The notes under the pieces: model-generated
Databases searched by the model: none
Seen by the model: only the letters and a program-made list of their open reading frames with translations
Told to the model about the DNA's origin: nothing
DNA from: Achromobacter xylosoxidans
Lineage (GTDB): Bacteria > Pseudomonadota > Gammaproteobacteria > Burkholderiales > Burkholderiaceae_B
Assembly: GCF_001457475.1 (NCBI RefSeq)
Contig: NZ_LN831029.1
Coordinates: forward strand, 3,472,001-3,536,000
Direction: 5' to 3'
DNA: 64,000 nt
In this document: one piece after another, positions 55,603 to 64,000 of the stretch
Layout: every line of letters starts with the position of its first letter
Position numbering within the stretch: position 1 is the first letter of the stretch
Made by a program: the position numbers and the translations under genes

Positions 55603-55686
55603 GCGCCGGGCCACGGGCCGGCCACGGCGTCAAGCGACGCGGCCGGCACAGGCGGCCTGGACCCGGGCGGCGGCCGGGCCCGCCTG

Positions 55687-56292
55687 TCAGCGCTGGCGCA
55701 CGCCTTCCAGGAACATGTTGGTGATGAATTCGGCCAGCGCCTCGCGCTCCTCGGCGTCGGGACCGCGGCGCGCAAAGCGCTCTATCACGCCCATGAAGGC
55801 GTGCGACAGCCATGCCGGCGGGATGTCCTTGCGAAACACGCCGGCGCGCTGGTCGATGCGGATGTTCTCGGCAATCATCTCGACCAGCTCGTCCTTGAGC
55901 GACTCGGCCGCATCGACCTGGAAAAAGCCGATGCGCGTCAGGTTGGGGTCCTCGCCCAGGATGTTCAGCCAGTTGGTCACGCCCCGGCGCACGCGTTCCT
56001 CGACGGGCAGATTCTGCTGATCCTCATAGAGGCGCGCCTGGCAGACTTCCTGCCGCAGGCGCTGGGCGAACATGCCCACGAGTTCATCGTAGGCCGCCTG
56101 CTTGCCGGCGAAATACTGATAAAACACCGGTTGCGTCACGCCCGCCCGGGCGACAATGTCGCTGATCCGGGTGTGCTGGAACCCGCGCTCGGCGAACTCC
56201 GCCGCCGCGACTTCCAGAAGTTGCAACCGGGTGCGCTCACCTTTCGTCAAACGCTTTTCTTGCGGTACAGAGGGGGGTAGTGCCGTCGTCAT
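55687..56292 (-). CDS. TetR-family transcriptional regulator
   Basis: A 201-residue repressor. The N-terminal helix-turn-helix is at about 18-65 (RLQLLEVAAAEFAERGFQHTRISDIVARAGVTQPVFYQYFAGKQAAYDEL split as RISDIVARAGVTQPVFYQYF). The rest is a helical ligand-binding domain. It is divergent from the lipoprotein at 56355, 62 bases away, a possible target. Confidence 0.88.
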   Translation of the reverse strand: MTTALPPSVPQEKRLTKGERTRLQLLEVAAAEFAERGFQHTRISDIVARAGVTQPVFYQYFAGKQAAYDELVGMFAQRLRQEVCQARLYEDQQNLPVEERVRRGVTNWLNILGEDPNLTRIGFFQVDAAESLKDELVEMIAENIRIDQRAGVFRKDIPPAWLSHAFMGVIERFARRGPDAEEREALAEFITNMFLEGVRQR

Positions 56293-56354
56293 CGCGTGAA
56301 AATACTATCCTTCCGCCCTTTTAGCCATACATTCCTGCATACATAGAAACCCTG

Positions 56355-56891
56355 ATGATCCGATTGCCGCGCCTGCTTCGCCTTGGTTGCGCCGCCGCGT
56401 TCACGCTGGCCCTGTCTGGCTGCATACCCTACCCGGCCCACAAGACTCTGCAGCCGCAGTCCGCCATCACCGTCCAGGACGAGGCCGGACGGCCGGTGGC
56501 CGACGCGCGGGTGGTGCTGATCGCCGCCGCCTATCCCTATGGCTATGACCGGTTCCGCAACGAGCAGCGCACCGACGCCGAGGGCCGCGCCAGCTTCGAG
56601 GCCCGCCATGAGTGGCGTGTCGAAATGCTGGCGATCCATGGCGCGGAGGTGTTCTTCTGGAACTGGTGCGTCGAGAAGCCGGGTTACGTCACCCACGCCA
56701 CCCATGACCGCAACGCCGAGGCCTTCGACCCGCGCCCGGTGGTCCGCCTGCGGGCCGGCGAATCGACGACTTGCGACAATCCGCGGGGATCGCCCTTCAT
56801 GCGCGACCAACCGGCGGCGCCCAGGCCGGCCCAGGCCGCGCCCGCGCGGGAAACGGCAGGCGGCAGCGCCGGCCCGCCGCCAAGCCCCTGA
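56355..56891 (+). CDS. Lipoprotein with carboxypeptidase-regulatory-like domain
   Basis: A 178-residue predicted lipoprotein; the signal ends LALSGC with Cys 23. Residues about 38-100 look like a transthyretin-type beta-sandwich (ITVQDEAGRPVADARVVLIAAA, TDAEGRASFEA). The C-terminal 45 residues are Pro/Ala-rich. Function unknown. Confidence 0.7.
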   Translation: MIRLPRLLRLGCAAAFTLALSGCIPYPAHKTLQPQSAITVQDEAGRPVADARVVLIAAAYPYGYDRFRNEQRTDAEGRASFEARHEWRVEMLAIHGAEVFFWNWCVEKPGYVTHATHDRNAEAFDPRPVVRLRAGESTTCDNPRGSPFMRDQPAAPRPAQAAPARETAGGSAGPPPSP

Positions 56892-57005
56892 AATCACTTG
56901 AAATCTTCATAAATCTTGACACACCTGCCGCGTGGCGGCGGCGGTACATTACGGTATCGCCAGCCTGCGCAGCACGCGCACGCCTGGCGGCTCAGGAGCA
57001 AGATC

Positions 57006-57539
57006 ATGAAGCGGTTCACGGGTCGCATGGTCGGCGTTGCGCTGGCCCTGGCCTTGGCAAGTTCCCCCGCCCTGGCGGGCGGGTATCGCGGTGGCCACCA
57101 TGGGGGCTACCACCATCATCACGGCGGCGGTGGCGGCGGCAGCGGCTGGTGGATCGGCGGCGCCTTCGCGCTGGCGGCCACCGGGCTGATCCTGGCGGCC
57201 AATTCCAGCCCCTCTTACGCGCAGACCGGCGTCTATGCGCCGGGCGTGTCCTACACCAGTCCGCCGGTGTACGCGGCGCCCGTCTATGAGACGCCGCCGG
57301 TGTACAGCGCGCCCCCGGTCTACCAGGAGCCGGCGCAATACGCGCCAGTGCAATACGAGGCGGCGCCGCCCGCCAACACGGCGCAGGCCAGCGCCTCGAC
57401 CGATTGCCAGCGCTGGGCCATGAACCAGAGCGGCTACGACCCGGCGACCATCTCGCAATGGACCACCCAGGTCATGGTGGACAGCTACAACCACGCCATG
57501 GATTCCTGCATGAACAGCCGCGGCTACCGCGCCAACTGA
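57006..57539 (+). CDS. Secreted His/Gly/Tyr/Pro-rich protein
   Basis: A 177-residue exported protein from ATG 57006; signal peptide about 1-23 (ALASSPALA). A His/Gly-rich stretch follows (GYRGGHHGGYHHHHGGGGGG, residues about 24-44), then a hydrophobic segment and a Tyr/Pro/Ala-rich low-complexity region. The C-terminal 45 residues are ordered (CQRWAMNQSGYDPA and a terminal MNSRGYRAN) with two Cys. The His cluster may bind metal. Function unknown. Confidence 0.65.
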   Translation: MKRFTGRMVGVALALALASSPALAGGYRGGHHGGYHHHHGGGGGGSGWWIGGAFALAATGLILAANSSPSYAQTGVYAPGVSYTSPPVYAAPVYETPPVYSAPPVYQEPAQYAPVQYEAAPPANTAQASASTDCQRWAMNQSGYDPATISQWTTQVMVDSYNHAMDSCMNSRGYRAN

Positions 57540-57559
57540 GGCTGGCTTGCCCGGACACG

Positions 57560-57583
57560 ACGAGCGCCCCGCGGGGCGCTCGT
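57560..57583. terminator. Perfect palindromic hairpin after the His-rich protein gene
   Basis: Two 11-base arms (ACGAGCGCCCC and its complement) around a central GC, 20 bases after the stop. A very stable hairpin but no T-run. Confidence 0.55.
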
Positions 57584-57649
57584 GGCAATTGGCGCCGACG
57601 CCGCGGCACCGCGAACGGTCGCGGGCGGCACGGCGAACGGCCGCGGGCC

Positions 57650-57976
57650 TCAGGCCCGCCGGCCGCCCCAGCCGCGCCAGGCGAAGAACAGGCCGGCCGC
57701 CAGGGCCAGCGCGGCCGGCAGAATCCAGACGAAACCGCTGTCGGTGTAGACCACCTGGTCGACCGGGTCGTAATAGCGGCCCAGTTCGTTGAAGTCCCAT
57801 TTCAGGTATTGCTGATACCAGAGCCAGCCGAAAAAGGCCGCGCACGACAGCGACACCACCGCGCCGACCCGCGCCAGCAGGCGCCCGCGGCCAAGCCCGG
57901 CGAGCAGCCGCCAGGCCGACAGCGCACCGGCCGCCACCGCCACCAGCACCAGCCAGTCGCCGACGTTAAAGCCCAT
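57650..57976 (-). CDS. Small three-helix membrane protein
   Basis: A 108-residue hydrophobic protein from ATG 57976 (GFNVGDWLVLVAVAAGALSAW). Three membrane segments lie at about 8-25, 37-55 and 82-102. A conserved-looking WDFNELGRYYDPVDQVVYTDSG loop (shown by its ends WDFNEL and VYTDSG) lies between the last two. Its start overlaps the DUF523 gene by 11 bases, so they are co-transcribed. Family not recognised. Confidence 0.6.
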   Translation of the reverse strand: MGFNVGDWLVLVAVAAGALSAWRLLAGLGRGRLLARVGAVVSLSCAAFFGWLWYQQYLKWDFNELGRYYDPVDQVVYTDSGFVWILPAALALAAGLFFAWRGWGGRRA

Positions 57977-58472
57977 CGCCGGCCTCCAGCCGTGCCAGAC
58001 AGGCGTCGGCCTCGGCCCATTGGTGTTCGCTGAATACCCGCAGGCCCGCGTCCGCCAACAGCCGCGCGGTGACGCCGACCCCCGCCTGCCGCTGGCCGGA
58101 GAAGCTGCCGTCGTAGACGTAACCGCTGCCACAGGAAGGGCTGCCCTCCTTGAGCACGGCGATGCGGATGCCGCGTCGCCGCGCCGCCTCCAGCGCCTGT
58201 TGCGCGCCGTCGACGAAGGGCCGGGTCGCGTCCTCGCCGGACACCGTCATCACCCGAGCGCGCCCGGACAGAACCGCGGTCGCGTCGGCGCCGGGTTCGA
58301 TCTCGGCCGGCGGACGCGGGATCGGCAGGCCGCCGGCCACCTCGGGACAGACCGACACCACCCGGCCGGCATCGAGCCAGCGGGCCAGCACATCGTGGCC
58401 GCCGGGCACCGAGCGGCCGTCGTAACGCACGGGATGGCCGAGCAGGCAGGCACTGACAAGAACGTATTGCAT
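57966..58472 (-). CDS. DUF523 (YbbK-like) family protein
   Basis: A 168-residue protein of the DUF523 family. Motifs: VSACLLGHPVRYDG at the start, VSVCPEVAGGLPIPRPP, and LKEGSPSCGSGYVYDGSF. The three conserved Cys (CLLG, CPE, SPSCG) probably bind a metal or cluster. Related domains act in tRNA thiolation or desulfuration. First gene of a two-gene unit. Confidence 0.87.
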   Translation of the reverse strand: MQYVLVSACLLGHPVRYDGRSVPGGHDVLARWLDAGRVVSVCPEVAGGLPIPRPPAEIEPGADATAVLSGRARVMTVSGEDATRPFVDGAQQALEAARRRGIRIAVLKEGSPSCGSGYVYDGSFSGQRQAGVGVTARLLADAGLRVFSEHQWAEADACLARLEAGDGL

Positions 58473-58592
58473 GGGGATTTCCGGGCTGACGAGGCGGGCG
58501 CATTCGGATATGCGCCCAGGGCAGGCGTCATCATAGAACAGCCCGGCGCCGTGCCCGGCACGGCTGATCGCCGGATGCCGGCCCGCGCGGGC

Positions 58593-58850
58593 TCACTCCC
58601 GGGCCGTCTCCAGCCATTGCCGCAGCGCCGGGTCGCGCACCTGCAGCACCTCGAACAATCCCAGCGCGCGCAAGGCCGGCAACGCCTCGCGCAGGTCGGC
58701 GGCGGCGCGTTCACGGGCCGGCGGCGTGGTGGCGGCGTCGCACCACAGGCGCGCGTTCGCCAGGAACGCGCCCACCGTGCCCTTGCGCACGGTCACGCCC
58801 TGGAACTCCGCGCTGTCGCGGTCGTCGGGCAACACATCCTGAGCTTTCAT
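58593..58850 (-). CDS. Small hypothetical protein
   Basis: An 85-residue soluble protein. An N-terminal beta part (SAEFQGVTVRKGTVGAFLAN) is followed by helices rich in Ala/Leu/Arg. Family not recognised. It is divergent from the AraC gene at 58981 over 130 bases, which suggests co-regulation. Confidence 0.55.
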   Translation of the reverse strand: MKAQDVLPDDRDSAEFQGVTVRKGTVGAFLANARLWCDAATTPPARERAAADLREALPALRALGLFEVLQVRDPALRQWLETARE

Positions 58851-58980
58851 GGTTTTCTCCAGTGGGTGGGTACGGAAACCAGCTTAGTCGCGCACGGCCG
58901 GCAAATCTGCGGTATTTTGGTCAATCCATACCGTTTTTTTGCCATTCATCCATGCCGTCCCTGCCCCGCCGCCCTTTCGC

Positions 58981-59787
58981 ATGACACGTCCCGACGATCC
59001 CGCCTCGCCCCTGGTCGCCCCCGGGCTGGCCGCCGCTGGCGGCGGGCCGCGCCTGCTGGCGGTGCGCCGCCAGGACAAGGCGGTACGCCAGACCGCCTTG
59101 CACCGGCATGCGCGCGGGCAATTGTTCGGCGCCTACCAGGGCTTGCTGACGGTGCAGGCCGGCGACCGCCAATGGGTCGCGCCGGCCGCGCACGCGCTGT
59201 GGGTGCCGCCCGATTGCCCGCATGGGTTGCGCTCGCATGGCCCCTATGCCGGCTACAGCGTCTACCTGAGCGCGGCGGCGTGCGCGGGCCTGCCCGATGC
59301 GCCGTGCGCCTTGCAGGCCTCCGCGCTGCTGCTGGCGGCGGTCGAGCGCGCCGCCGGTTGGCGCGACGAAGCGTGGGATGCGGCGCGCCTGCGCATCGTC
59401 GAGCTGATCCGCGACGAGATCCGCACCCTGCCGCGCGCCGGCGACGGCCTGACGCTGCCACGCGATCCGCGGCTGCAGCGGCTGGCGCGGGCGCTGTCGG
59501 ATTCGCCTGCCGACACGCGCCCGCTGGCGGCATGGGCGGACTGGATCGGCATGGCGCCGCGCACGCTGGCGCGGCGCTTCCAGGCCGAGACCGGCCTGAC
59601 GCCGGGCGCCTGGCGCCAGCGCGCCCGCTTGATGCGGGCGCAGCAGATGCTGGCGGCCGGCCGCGGCGTGACGGCGGCCGCGCTGGAAGCGGGCTACGAC
59701 AACGTCAGCGCCTTCATCGCCATGTTCAAGCGCGAACATGGCGTCACGCCGGGTCGTTATGCGGAGCAAGCGCCGCAGTCCGAATGA
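58981..59787 (+). CDS. AraC-family regulator with cupin sensor
   Basis: A 268-residue regulator from ATG 58981; a TTG 14 codons upstream is less likely. Residues about 20-110 are a cupin sensor (HRHARGQLFGAYQGLLTVQ, WVPPDCPHGLRSH). Residues about 165-262 are the AraC DNA-binding domain (ADWIGMAPRTLARRFQAETGL split as WIGMAPRTLARRF; ALEAGYDNVSAFIAMFKREHG). Probably controls the divergent gene at 58593. Confidence 0.85.
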   Translation: MTRPDDPASPLVAPGLAAAGGGPRLLAVRRQDKAVRQTALHRHARGQLFGAYQGLLTVQAGDRQWVAPAAHALWVPPDCPHGLRSHGPYAGYSVYLSAAACAGLPDAPCALQASALLLAAVERAAGWRDEAWDAARLRIVELIRDEIRTLPRAGDGLTLPRDPRLQRLARALSDSPADTRPLAAWADWIGMAPRTLARRFQAETGLTPGAWRQRARLMRAQQMLAAGRGVTAAALEAGYDNVSAFIAMFKREHGVTPGRYAEQAPQSE

Positions 59788-59872
59788 ACGCGGCGCCCGA
59801 TCGCGGCGATTGCCGCGAACCCGGATACCGGGCTTGGCGGCAGCGGCGTCCCGGCCGCTGACCCGCCCCGGG

Positions 59873-59920
59873 GGCAGGCGTGGCCGGCGAGGACACATCG
59901 CCATGCCGGCCACGCCTGCC
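59873..59920. terminator. 16-base perfect inverted repeat between convergent genes
   Basis: GGCAGGCGTGGCCGGC (59873-59888) and its exact complement (59905-59920) around a 16-base loop. It lies between the AraC gene and the NYN gene, which converge. Most likely a bidirectional terminator. Confidence 0.6.
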
Positions 59921-59931
59921 GCGCGGGCGGC

Positions 59932-61455
59932 TTATTCGGGATCGGCGCTCTTGCTTGCGGCGGTCTTGCGGGGCCGGCGGGCGCCGGTGGCCGTCTTGCG
60001 GGCGGTTTTGCGAGCGGGTTTGGCGGGCGCGGCCTCGACGGCCTCGGCGCCCGCTTCGGCCGGGGCGGCTGGCGCGGCGACGCGATCTTCCGCCACCCCG
60101 GCTTGGGCCGCGCTGTCGGCCTCCCCGCCCTTCGCGCGTGCCGAGCGCGTCGCGCCGCGGCCGCCACGGGCGCCGCGACGGCCCTTGGCCGGGGCCGCGT
60201 CGGTCGGCTCGACCGGTTCGTCTGGCACCTGCGCGTCGGCTCGCTCCGGTGCGCCTATCGCGTCGACCACCGCTTCCAGCGGCGGCGCGTCGGGCAACGC
60301 GGGGGCCGCCGGCGAAACGTCGAACAGCGGCGCCTGCGCCGTTGCCACCTCCGGCCGCCCCGGTCCGCCCTGCCATGCCTGGCCGGCATCGTGGGATTGC
60401 GATTCATCCACGGACGCGCCGCGCTGGCCATCCGGCCGCGCACCCTCCTGGCGGCCGCCCCGGCTGTTGGCGCCCGCGTTCTTGCGGCCGCCGCGCGTGC
60501 CGCGCGCCGGCCGGGCCTCGGTGATATCGGCCATGGAACCGGCCGGCTGCGCGTCGGCGGCGTCATGCGCCTCGACCGCCTGGACCCGCGCGGCGGGCCG
60601 GCCGCCCGCGCGCGCGGCCGCGCCGCCGGCGCTGTCGCGATACACGTAGGTGCCGGATTTTTCCTCGCGCCCGACCTCCAGGAAGCCGCGCGACTGCGCC
60701 TCGTCCAGCAGGTTGCCGAAGGCGCGAAAGCCGTAGTACGACTCATTGAAGTCCGGCCGGCGGCGCTTGAGCGCGTCCTTCAGGGCCGAGGCCCAGATCT
60801 TGCCGCTGTCGCCGCGCTCGGCCATCAGCGCCTCGAAGGTCTCGACCACCATGTCGACCGCCTGGGTCTTGCGGGCCTCCAGTTCTTCCTTGCGGCGGCG
60901 CTCCTCGTCGGGCGAGCGGCGCTGGCCGGCGTTGCCGCCGCCGCGATTGTCGCGGCGCGCGTCGGCGGCGCGCTGGCCTTCGCGGGCCAGGTCGTCATAG
61001 AAAATGAATTCGTCGCAGTTGGCGATCAAGAGGTCGGAGGTGGACTGCTTGACGCCCACCCCGATCACCTTCTTGTCGTTCTCGCGCAGCTTGGACACCA
61101 GCGGCGAGAAGTCGGAATCGCCGCTGATGATGACGAAGGTGTTGACGTGCGACTTGGTGTAGCAGAAGTCCAGCGCATCCACCACCAGCCGGATGTCGGC
61201 TGAATTCTTGCCCGACTGGCGCACGTGCGGGATTTCGATCAGCTCGAAATTGGCCTCGTGCATCGGCGCCTTGAATTCCTTGTAGCGCTCCCAGTCGCAA
61301 TAGGCCTTCTTGACCACGATGCTGCCCTTGAGCAGCAGGCGTTCCAGCACCGGCCGGATGTCGAACTTCTGGTACTTGGTGTCGCGCACGCCAAGCGCCA
61401 CGTTCTCGAAGTCGCAAAAAAGCGCCATGCTGACGTTTTCGTTGGCTGCATTCAT
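59932..61455 (-). CDS. NYN-domain (PIN-like) nuclease with LOTUS/OST-HTH domain and basic tail
   Basis: A 507-residue protein from ATG 61455. Residues about 8-160 form an NYN nuclease fold with acidic metal-binding residues in ALFCDFENVALG, SADIRLVVDALDF and FVIISGDSDFSPLV. A charged linker follows, then a LOTUS (OST-HTH) domain at about 210-285 (KIWASALKDALKRRRPDFNESYYGFRAFGNLL split as PDFNESYYGFRAFGNLLDEA). The last 210 residues are low-complexity, ending in Lys/Arg/Ala/Thr-rich repeats resembling histone H1 tails. NYN-LOTUS proteins are thought to act on RNA. No partner gene is adjacent. Confidence 0.82.
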   Translation of the reverse strand: MNAANENVSMALFCDFENVALGVRDTKYQKFDIRPVLERLLLKGSIVVKKAYCDWERYKEFKAPMHEANFELIEIPHVRQSGKNSADIRLVVDALDFCYTKSHVNTFVIISGDSDFSPLVSKLRENDKKVIGVGVKQSTSDLLIANCDEFIFYDDLAREGQRAADARRDNRGGGNAGQRRSPDEERRRKEELEARKTQAVDMVVETFEALMAERGDSGKIWASALKDALKRRRPDFNESYYGFRAFGNLLDEAQSRGFLEVGREEKSGTYVYRDSAGGAAARAGGRPAARVQAVEAHDAADAQPAGSMADITEARPARGTRGGRKNAGANSRGGRQEGARPDGQRGASVDESQSHDAGQAWQGGPGRPEVATAQAPLFDVSPAAPALPDAPPLEAVVDAIGAPERADAQVPDEPVEPTDAAPAKGRRGARGGRGATRSARAKGGEADSAAQAGVAEDRVAAPAAPAEAGAEAVEAAPAKPARKTARKTATGARRPRKTAASKSADPE

Positions 61456-61578
61456 GTGTTTTTCTCCGTTGCCGCGGCCGCCCCGAGCCGGTAGCCCGGG
61501 GGACGATTGGCCGCCGATTGGCTGTGTCCAGGCCGACCATGATATACATTCCCGTCCCTCCTCCCCACCCGGACCGCC

Positions 61579-62148
61579 ATGCCCGCCGTGCCCGACCTGC
61601 CCGCCCTGGACACCCGACGCCTGCTGCTGCGCCCCTTGAGCCTGGACGATGCGCCCGCCATCCAGCGCATCTTTCCGCAATGGGAAGTGGTGCGCTACCT
61701 GGCGGACCAGGTGCCCTGGCCCTATCCCGAGGACGGCGCCCGTACCTACGTGGAACAGGTGGCGCTGCCGGCGATGCGGCGCGGCATGCAGTGGCATTGG
61801 TCGCTGCGCCCGCGCACCGAGCCGCAACGCCTGATCGGCATCATCAGCCTGATGCGCGACGAACCGGGCAACAACCGCGGTTTCTGGCTCGACCCGGAAT
61901 ACCGCGGCCAGGGCTACATGACCGAGGCCAGCGAGGCGGTCACCGCCTATTGGTTCGACGTGCTCGGGCAGCCGGTGCTGCGGGCGCCCAAGGCGGCTGC
62001 CAACGAGGGTTCGCGCCGGCTGTCGGAGCGGACCGGGATGCGGCTGGTGGCGACCGAGGAACGCGGTTTCGTCTCTGGCCGCCAGCTGGCCGAGATCTGG
62101 GAGATCACGCGCGACGAATGGCGCGCCCGGCATCCGCCGGCCGTCTGA
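61579..62148 (+). CDS. GNAT-family N-acetyltransferase (RimJ-like)
   Basis: A 189-residue acetyltransferase. It begins LDTRRLLLRPLSLDDAPAI, typical of RimJ/RimL-like GNATs. The acetyl-CoA region is FWLDPEYRGQGYMTEASEAV, and the C terminus has RAPKAAANEGSRRLSERTGM. It acetylates an amino group of a protein or small molecule; which is unknown. Confidence 0.87.
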   Translation: MPAVPDLPALDTRRLLLRPLSLDDAPAIQRIFPQWEVVRYLADQVPWPYPEDGARTYVEQVALPAMRRGMQWHWSLRPRTEPQRLIGIISLMRDEPGNNRGFWLDPEYRGQGYMTEASEAVTAYWFDVLGQPVLRAPKAAANEGSRRLSERTGMRLVATEERGFVSGRQLAEIWEITRDEWRARHPPAV

Positions 62149-62325
62149 AACCAAATCCGGCCCCGATTATTCTCCTGGGGCCCCGCGCCCGGACGCCGGT
62201 TCAAGCCGGCGCTTACCGCCCCTTTCGCCCCGTTTTCCGACGGATTGGCGCGACCCGCCCGTGGCTAGAATTTGCCACCATCCCGCATTCCGTGAACCGG
62301 ATGCGCTAGCTATCGGGCAAGATCC

Positions 62326-63192
62326 ATGAATCCGTCTACCGTCATCGGCGCCGTTGTCGGCCTGCTCACCCTGGTCATCGTCATCGCGCTGGCCGCCACC
62401 AACCCCGGCATGTACTTCAACCTGCCGGGCCTGGCCATCGTGCTGGGCGGCACCTGCGCCGCGCTGTTCATCGCCTACCCGCTGTCCGAAGTGATGCGGG
62501 TGTTCAAGCTGGTGGTCACGGTGTTCCGCAGCGACCAGCACGACCAGCAGCGCGACATCGAGGAGCTGGTCAACATGGCGCAGCTGTGGATGAACACCGA
62601 CGTCCACAAGGTCGAACAGGAACTCAAGAAGGTCAGCAATCCGTTCCTGCGCACCGGCGTGCAGCTGATCATCGACAACACCCCCGAAGACCAGATCATC
62701 GAACTGCTGCAATGGCGCGTGGCGCGGCTCAAGGCCCGCGAAATGGCCGAAGCGCAGATGTTCCGCGTGATGGCCACCTTCGCGCCGGCCTTCGGCATGC
62801 TGGGCACGCTGGTCGGCCTGATCAACCTGATGTCGGTGCTGGGCGACGGCAGCATGACCACCATCGGCCAGCAGCTGGCCATCGGCCTGATGACCACCTT
62901 CTACGGCATCCTGCTGGCCAACCTGGTGTGCAAGCCCATCGCCGTCAAGCTCGAACGCCGCACCGCGCGCCGCGTCGAGTCCATGAACATGGTGCTGCAG
63001 GGCATCTCCATGATGTGCGAGAAGCGCGGCCCGGCCGTGGTGCGCGAAACCCTGAACTCGTTCGTCATGCACGTCGAGGACGAAATCTACGACGGCGGCG
63101 CCGCCGCGCCGCGCGCCAAGGCCGAGGGCCAGGTGTCCGCCGCCGCCAACAAGCCCGTGTCCATCACCCGCCCCGCCGCCGCGCGCCAATGA
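62326..63192 (+). CDS. motA: Flagellar motor stator protein MotA (PomA-like)
   Basis: A 288-residue MotA/PomA-family protein with four membrane helices. Features: VIGAVVGLLTLVIVIAL (TM1), LPGLAIVLGGTCAALFIAYPL (TM2), a cytoplasmic loop with charged residues for rotor contact (LLQWRVARLKAREMAE), FAPAFGMLGTLVGLINLMSVLG (TM3) and IGLMTTFYGILLANLVCKPIA (TM4, conserved Pro). It forms the ion channel with MotB; stop and start overlap as ATGA. Confidence 0.88.
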   Translation: MNPSTVIGAVVGLLTLVIVIALAATNPGMYFNLPGLAIVLGGTCAALFIAYPLSEVMRVFKLVVTVFRSDQHDQQRDIEELVNMAQLWMNTDVHKVEQELKKVSNPFLRTGVQLIIDNTPEDQIIELLQWRVARLKAREMAEAQMFRVMATFAPAFGMLGTLVGLINLMSVLGDGSMTTIGQQLAIGLMTTFYGILLANLVCKPIAVKLERRTARRVESMNMVLQGISMMCEKRGPAVVRETLNSFVMHVEDEIYDGGAAAPRAKAEGQVSAAANKPVSITRPAAARQ

Positions 63193-64000
63193 GCCTGATT
63201 TCCCCCTCCCTGGCGCAGCGGATCGAGCAGGCCCGCCAGGCCCAGTTGCGCGCGCAGAAGGCGGCCGCCAACAGCGGCTGGCGCCCCAGCAAGAGCGACC
63301 GCAAGGATCGCTACGCCCGCTGGCACGTCGATGAAACCGTCGAAAGCGATGCCGAGAACTGGCTGCTCAGCTACCTGGACCTGATCACCCTGCTGCTGGC
63401 CATGCTGGTGGTGATGCTGGCCGTGGCGCGCCTGCACGGCGGCTTCCCCGAGCCCGGCGAAACGCAGGTCGACATCGTCGGCAGCCTGGCGGCCAAGGGC
63501 CTGCCCGCCTACGACGGCGAATACGCCGAATTCGACATGCCGGCCATCCCCGCCAGCTGGGCCGAACCCACGGCGCCGGCCGCGACGGCCAGCGCCGCCG
63601 CCGATGCCGCGGACAGCGATGGCGAGGTGGTGGCGCAAGCCGCCCCGCCCTTGAAGGCGCCGTCCAAGGAATCGCTGGGGCTGGCCGACCTGGGCAATTC
63701 GGTCGACGTCATCATCAACGAACAATCGGTCAGCTTCCGCATCAGCAACGAGCTGCTGTTCCCCTCGGGCCAGGCCACCCTCAGCCCGTCGGGCCTGGAC
63801 GTGATCAAGCGGCTGGCCGCCATCCTCAACAAGAATGACTACCAGGTCTCGGTCGAGGGCCACAGCGATCCGGTGCCGATCCAGACGCGGCAGTTCGCCT
63901 CCAACTGGGAACTGTCCAGCAGCCGCGCCACCAGCGTGCTGCGCGAACTGGTGCGCGACGGCGTGGCCGGCAGCCGCCTGCGCGCGGTGGGCTACGCCGA
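63189..64000 (+). CDS. motB: Flagellar motor protein MotB, 5' part (runs off the window)
   Basis: An open frame from ATG 63189 with no stop before the window ends (270 codons visible). One membrane helix (about residues 58-78, WLLSYLDLITLLLAMLVVML) carries the ion-binding Asp in YLDLIT. A plug/linker region follows, and from about 190 the OmpA-like peptidoglycan-binding domain begins (LLFPSGQATLSPSGLDVIKRL, VEGHSDPVPI, NWELSSSRA). Together with MotA it forms a stator. The long Ala-rich linker is typical of the betaproteobacterial PomB-like type. Confidence 0.9.
   Translation, partial: MSLISPSLAQRIEQARQAQLRAQKAAANSGWRPSKSDRKDRYARWHVDETVESDAENWLLSYLDLITLLLAMLVVMLAVARLHGGFPEPGETQVDIVGSLAAKGLPAYDGEYAEFDMPAIPASWAEPTAPAATASAAADAADSDGEVVAQAAPPLKAPSKESLGLADLGNSVDVIINEQSVSFRISNELLFPSGQATLSPSGLDVIKRLAAILNKNDYQVSVEGHSDPVPIQTRQFASNWELSSSRATSVLRELVRDGVAGSRLRAVGYA

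Noticed and set aside
59873..59920. 16-base inverted repeat as a mobile-element end or attachment site
   Set aside because: It lies exactly between two convergent genes and no integrase or second copy is near; a bidirectional terminator explains it better.

Overview
The window is GC-rich chromosomal DNA with the gene content of a betaproteobacterium of the Alcaligenaceae (Achromobacter/Bordetella type). This rests on a Bug-family tricarboxylate-type binding protein, a DnaE2 polymerase, many LysR/AraC/IclR regulators, Liv-type transporters and a motAB pair at the right edge. The genus is an inference. No rRNA, tRNA or CRISPR array was seen.

Layout. 1-8.1 kb: the end of dnaE2, an I78 lipoprotein, MerR and LysR regulators, a PdxI-like aldo/keto reductase, then an NAD-salvage locus. 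That locus is a Nudix-type repressor (NrtR) followed by a prs-nadV operon whose promoter is bracketed by two inverted copies of one palindromic operator. 8.2-12.4 kb: an SDR/LysR pair, a lone two-domain fimbrial adhesin, a truncated RraA-family gene and a small gene with a hairpin leader. 12.7-18 kb: an AT-richer defence island holding a SIR2 + HerA pair, a small tandem-repeat protein and an Sll1717-type P-loop ATPase. 18-24 kb: cytochrome b561, a CDF metal exporter with a 361-bp partial duplicate 1.9 kb away, an isochorismatase remnant, a chemotaxis receptor and a small acidic protein. 24-28 kb: a second accessory insert with a DUF6119/TIGR04141-type protein and an HNH nuclease. It is bounded on the left by a degenerate copy of the 3' part of the ParB-like gene on its right.

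28-39.2 kb: a ParB-like gene, a LON-domain gene and an AhpD-like gene, then a long operon read on the minus strand: nitrilase - LivK - LivH - fused LivM/LivG - LivF - AmiC-like sensor - ANTAR (AmiR-like) antiterminator - M81 peptidase. Between its promoter and first gene lies a strong Rho-independent terminator, as expected for AmiC/AmiR-controlled transcription antitermination. 39.3-48.1 kb: a VOC protein, an efflux MFS, LtrA, and an AraC-regulated TonB receptor / methyltransferase / RhtX-FptX-like MFS module with a Fur-like box. 48.1-62.2 kb: mixed catabolic, regulatory and envelope genes, including IclR-GMC oxidoreductase-MHS transporter, a Bug protein, TetR, a small lipoprotein, DUF523 and an NYN-LOTUS protein. 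62.3-64 kb: motA and the start of motB.

The strongest leads are the self-contained ANTAR antitermination operon (39.2-30.1 kb), the paired NrtR operators, the SIR2-HerA island with an unassigned repeat protein and ATPase beside it, the parB-fragment-bounded DUF6119/HNH insert, and a siderophore-uptake-like operon carrying a SAM methyltransferase. All calls come from reading the sequence; no database search was run.
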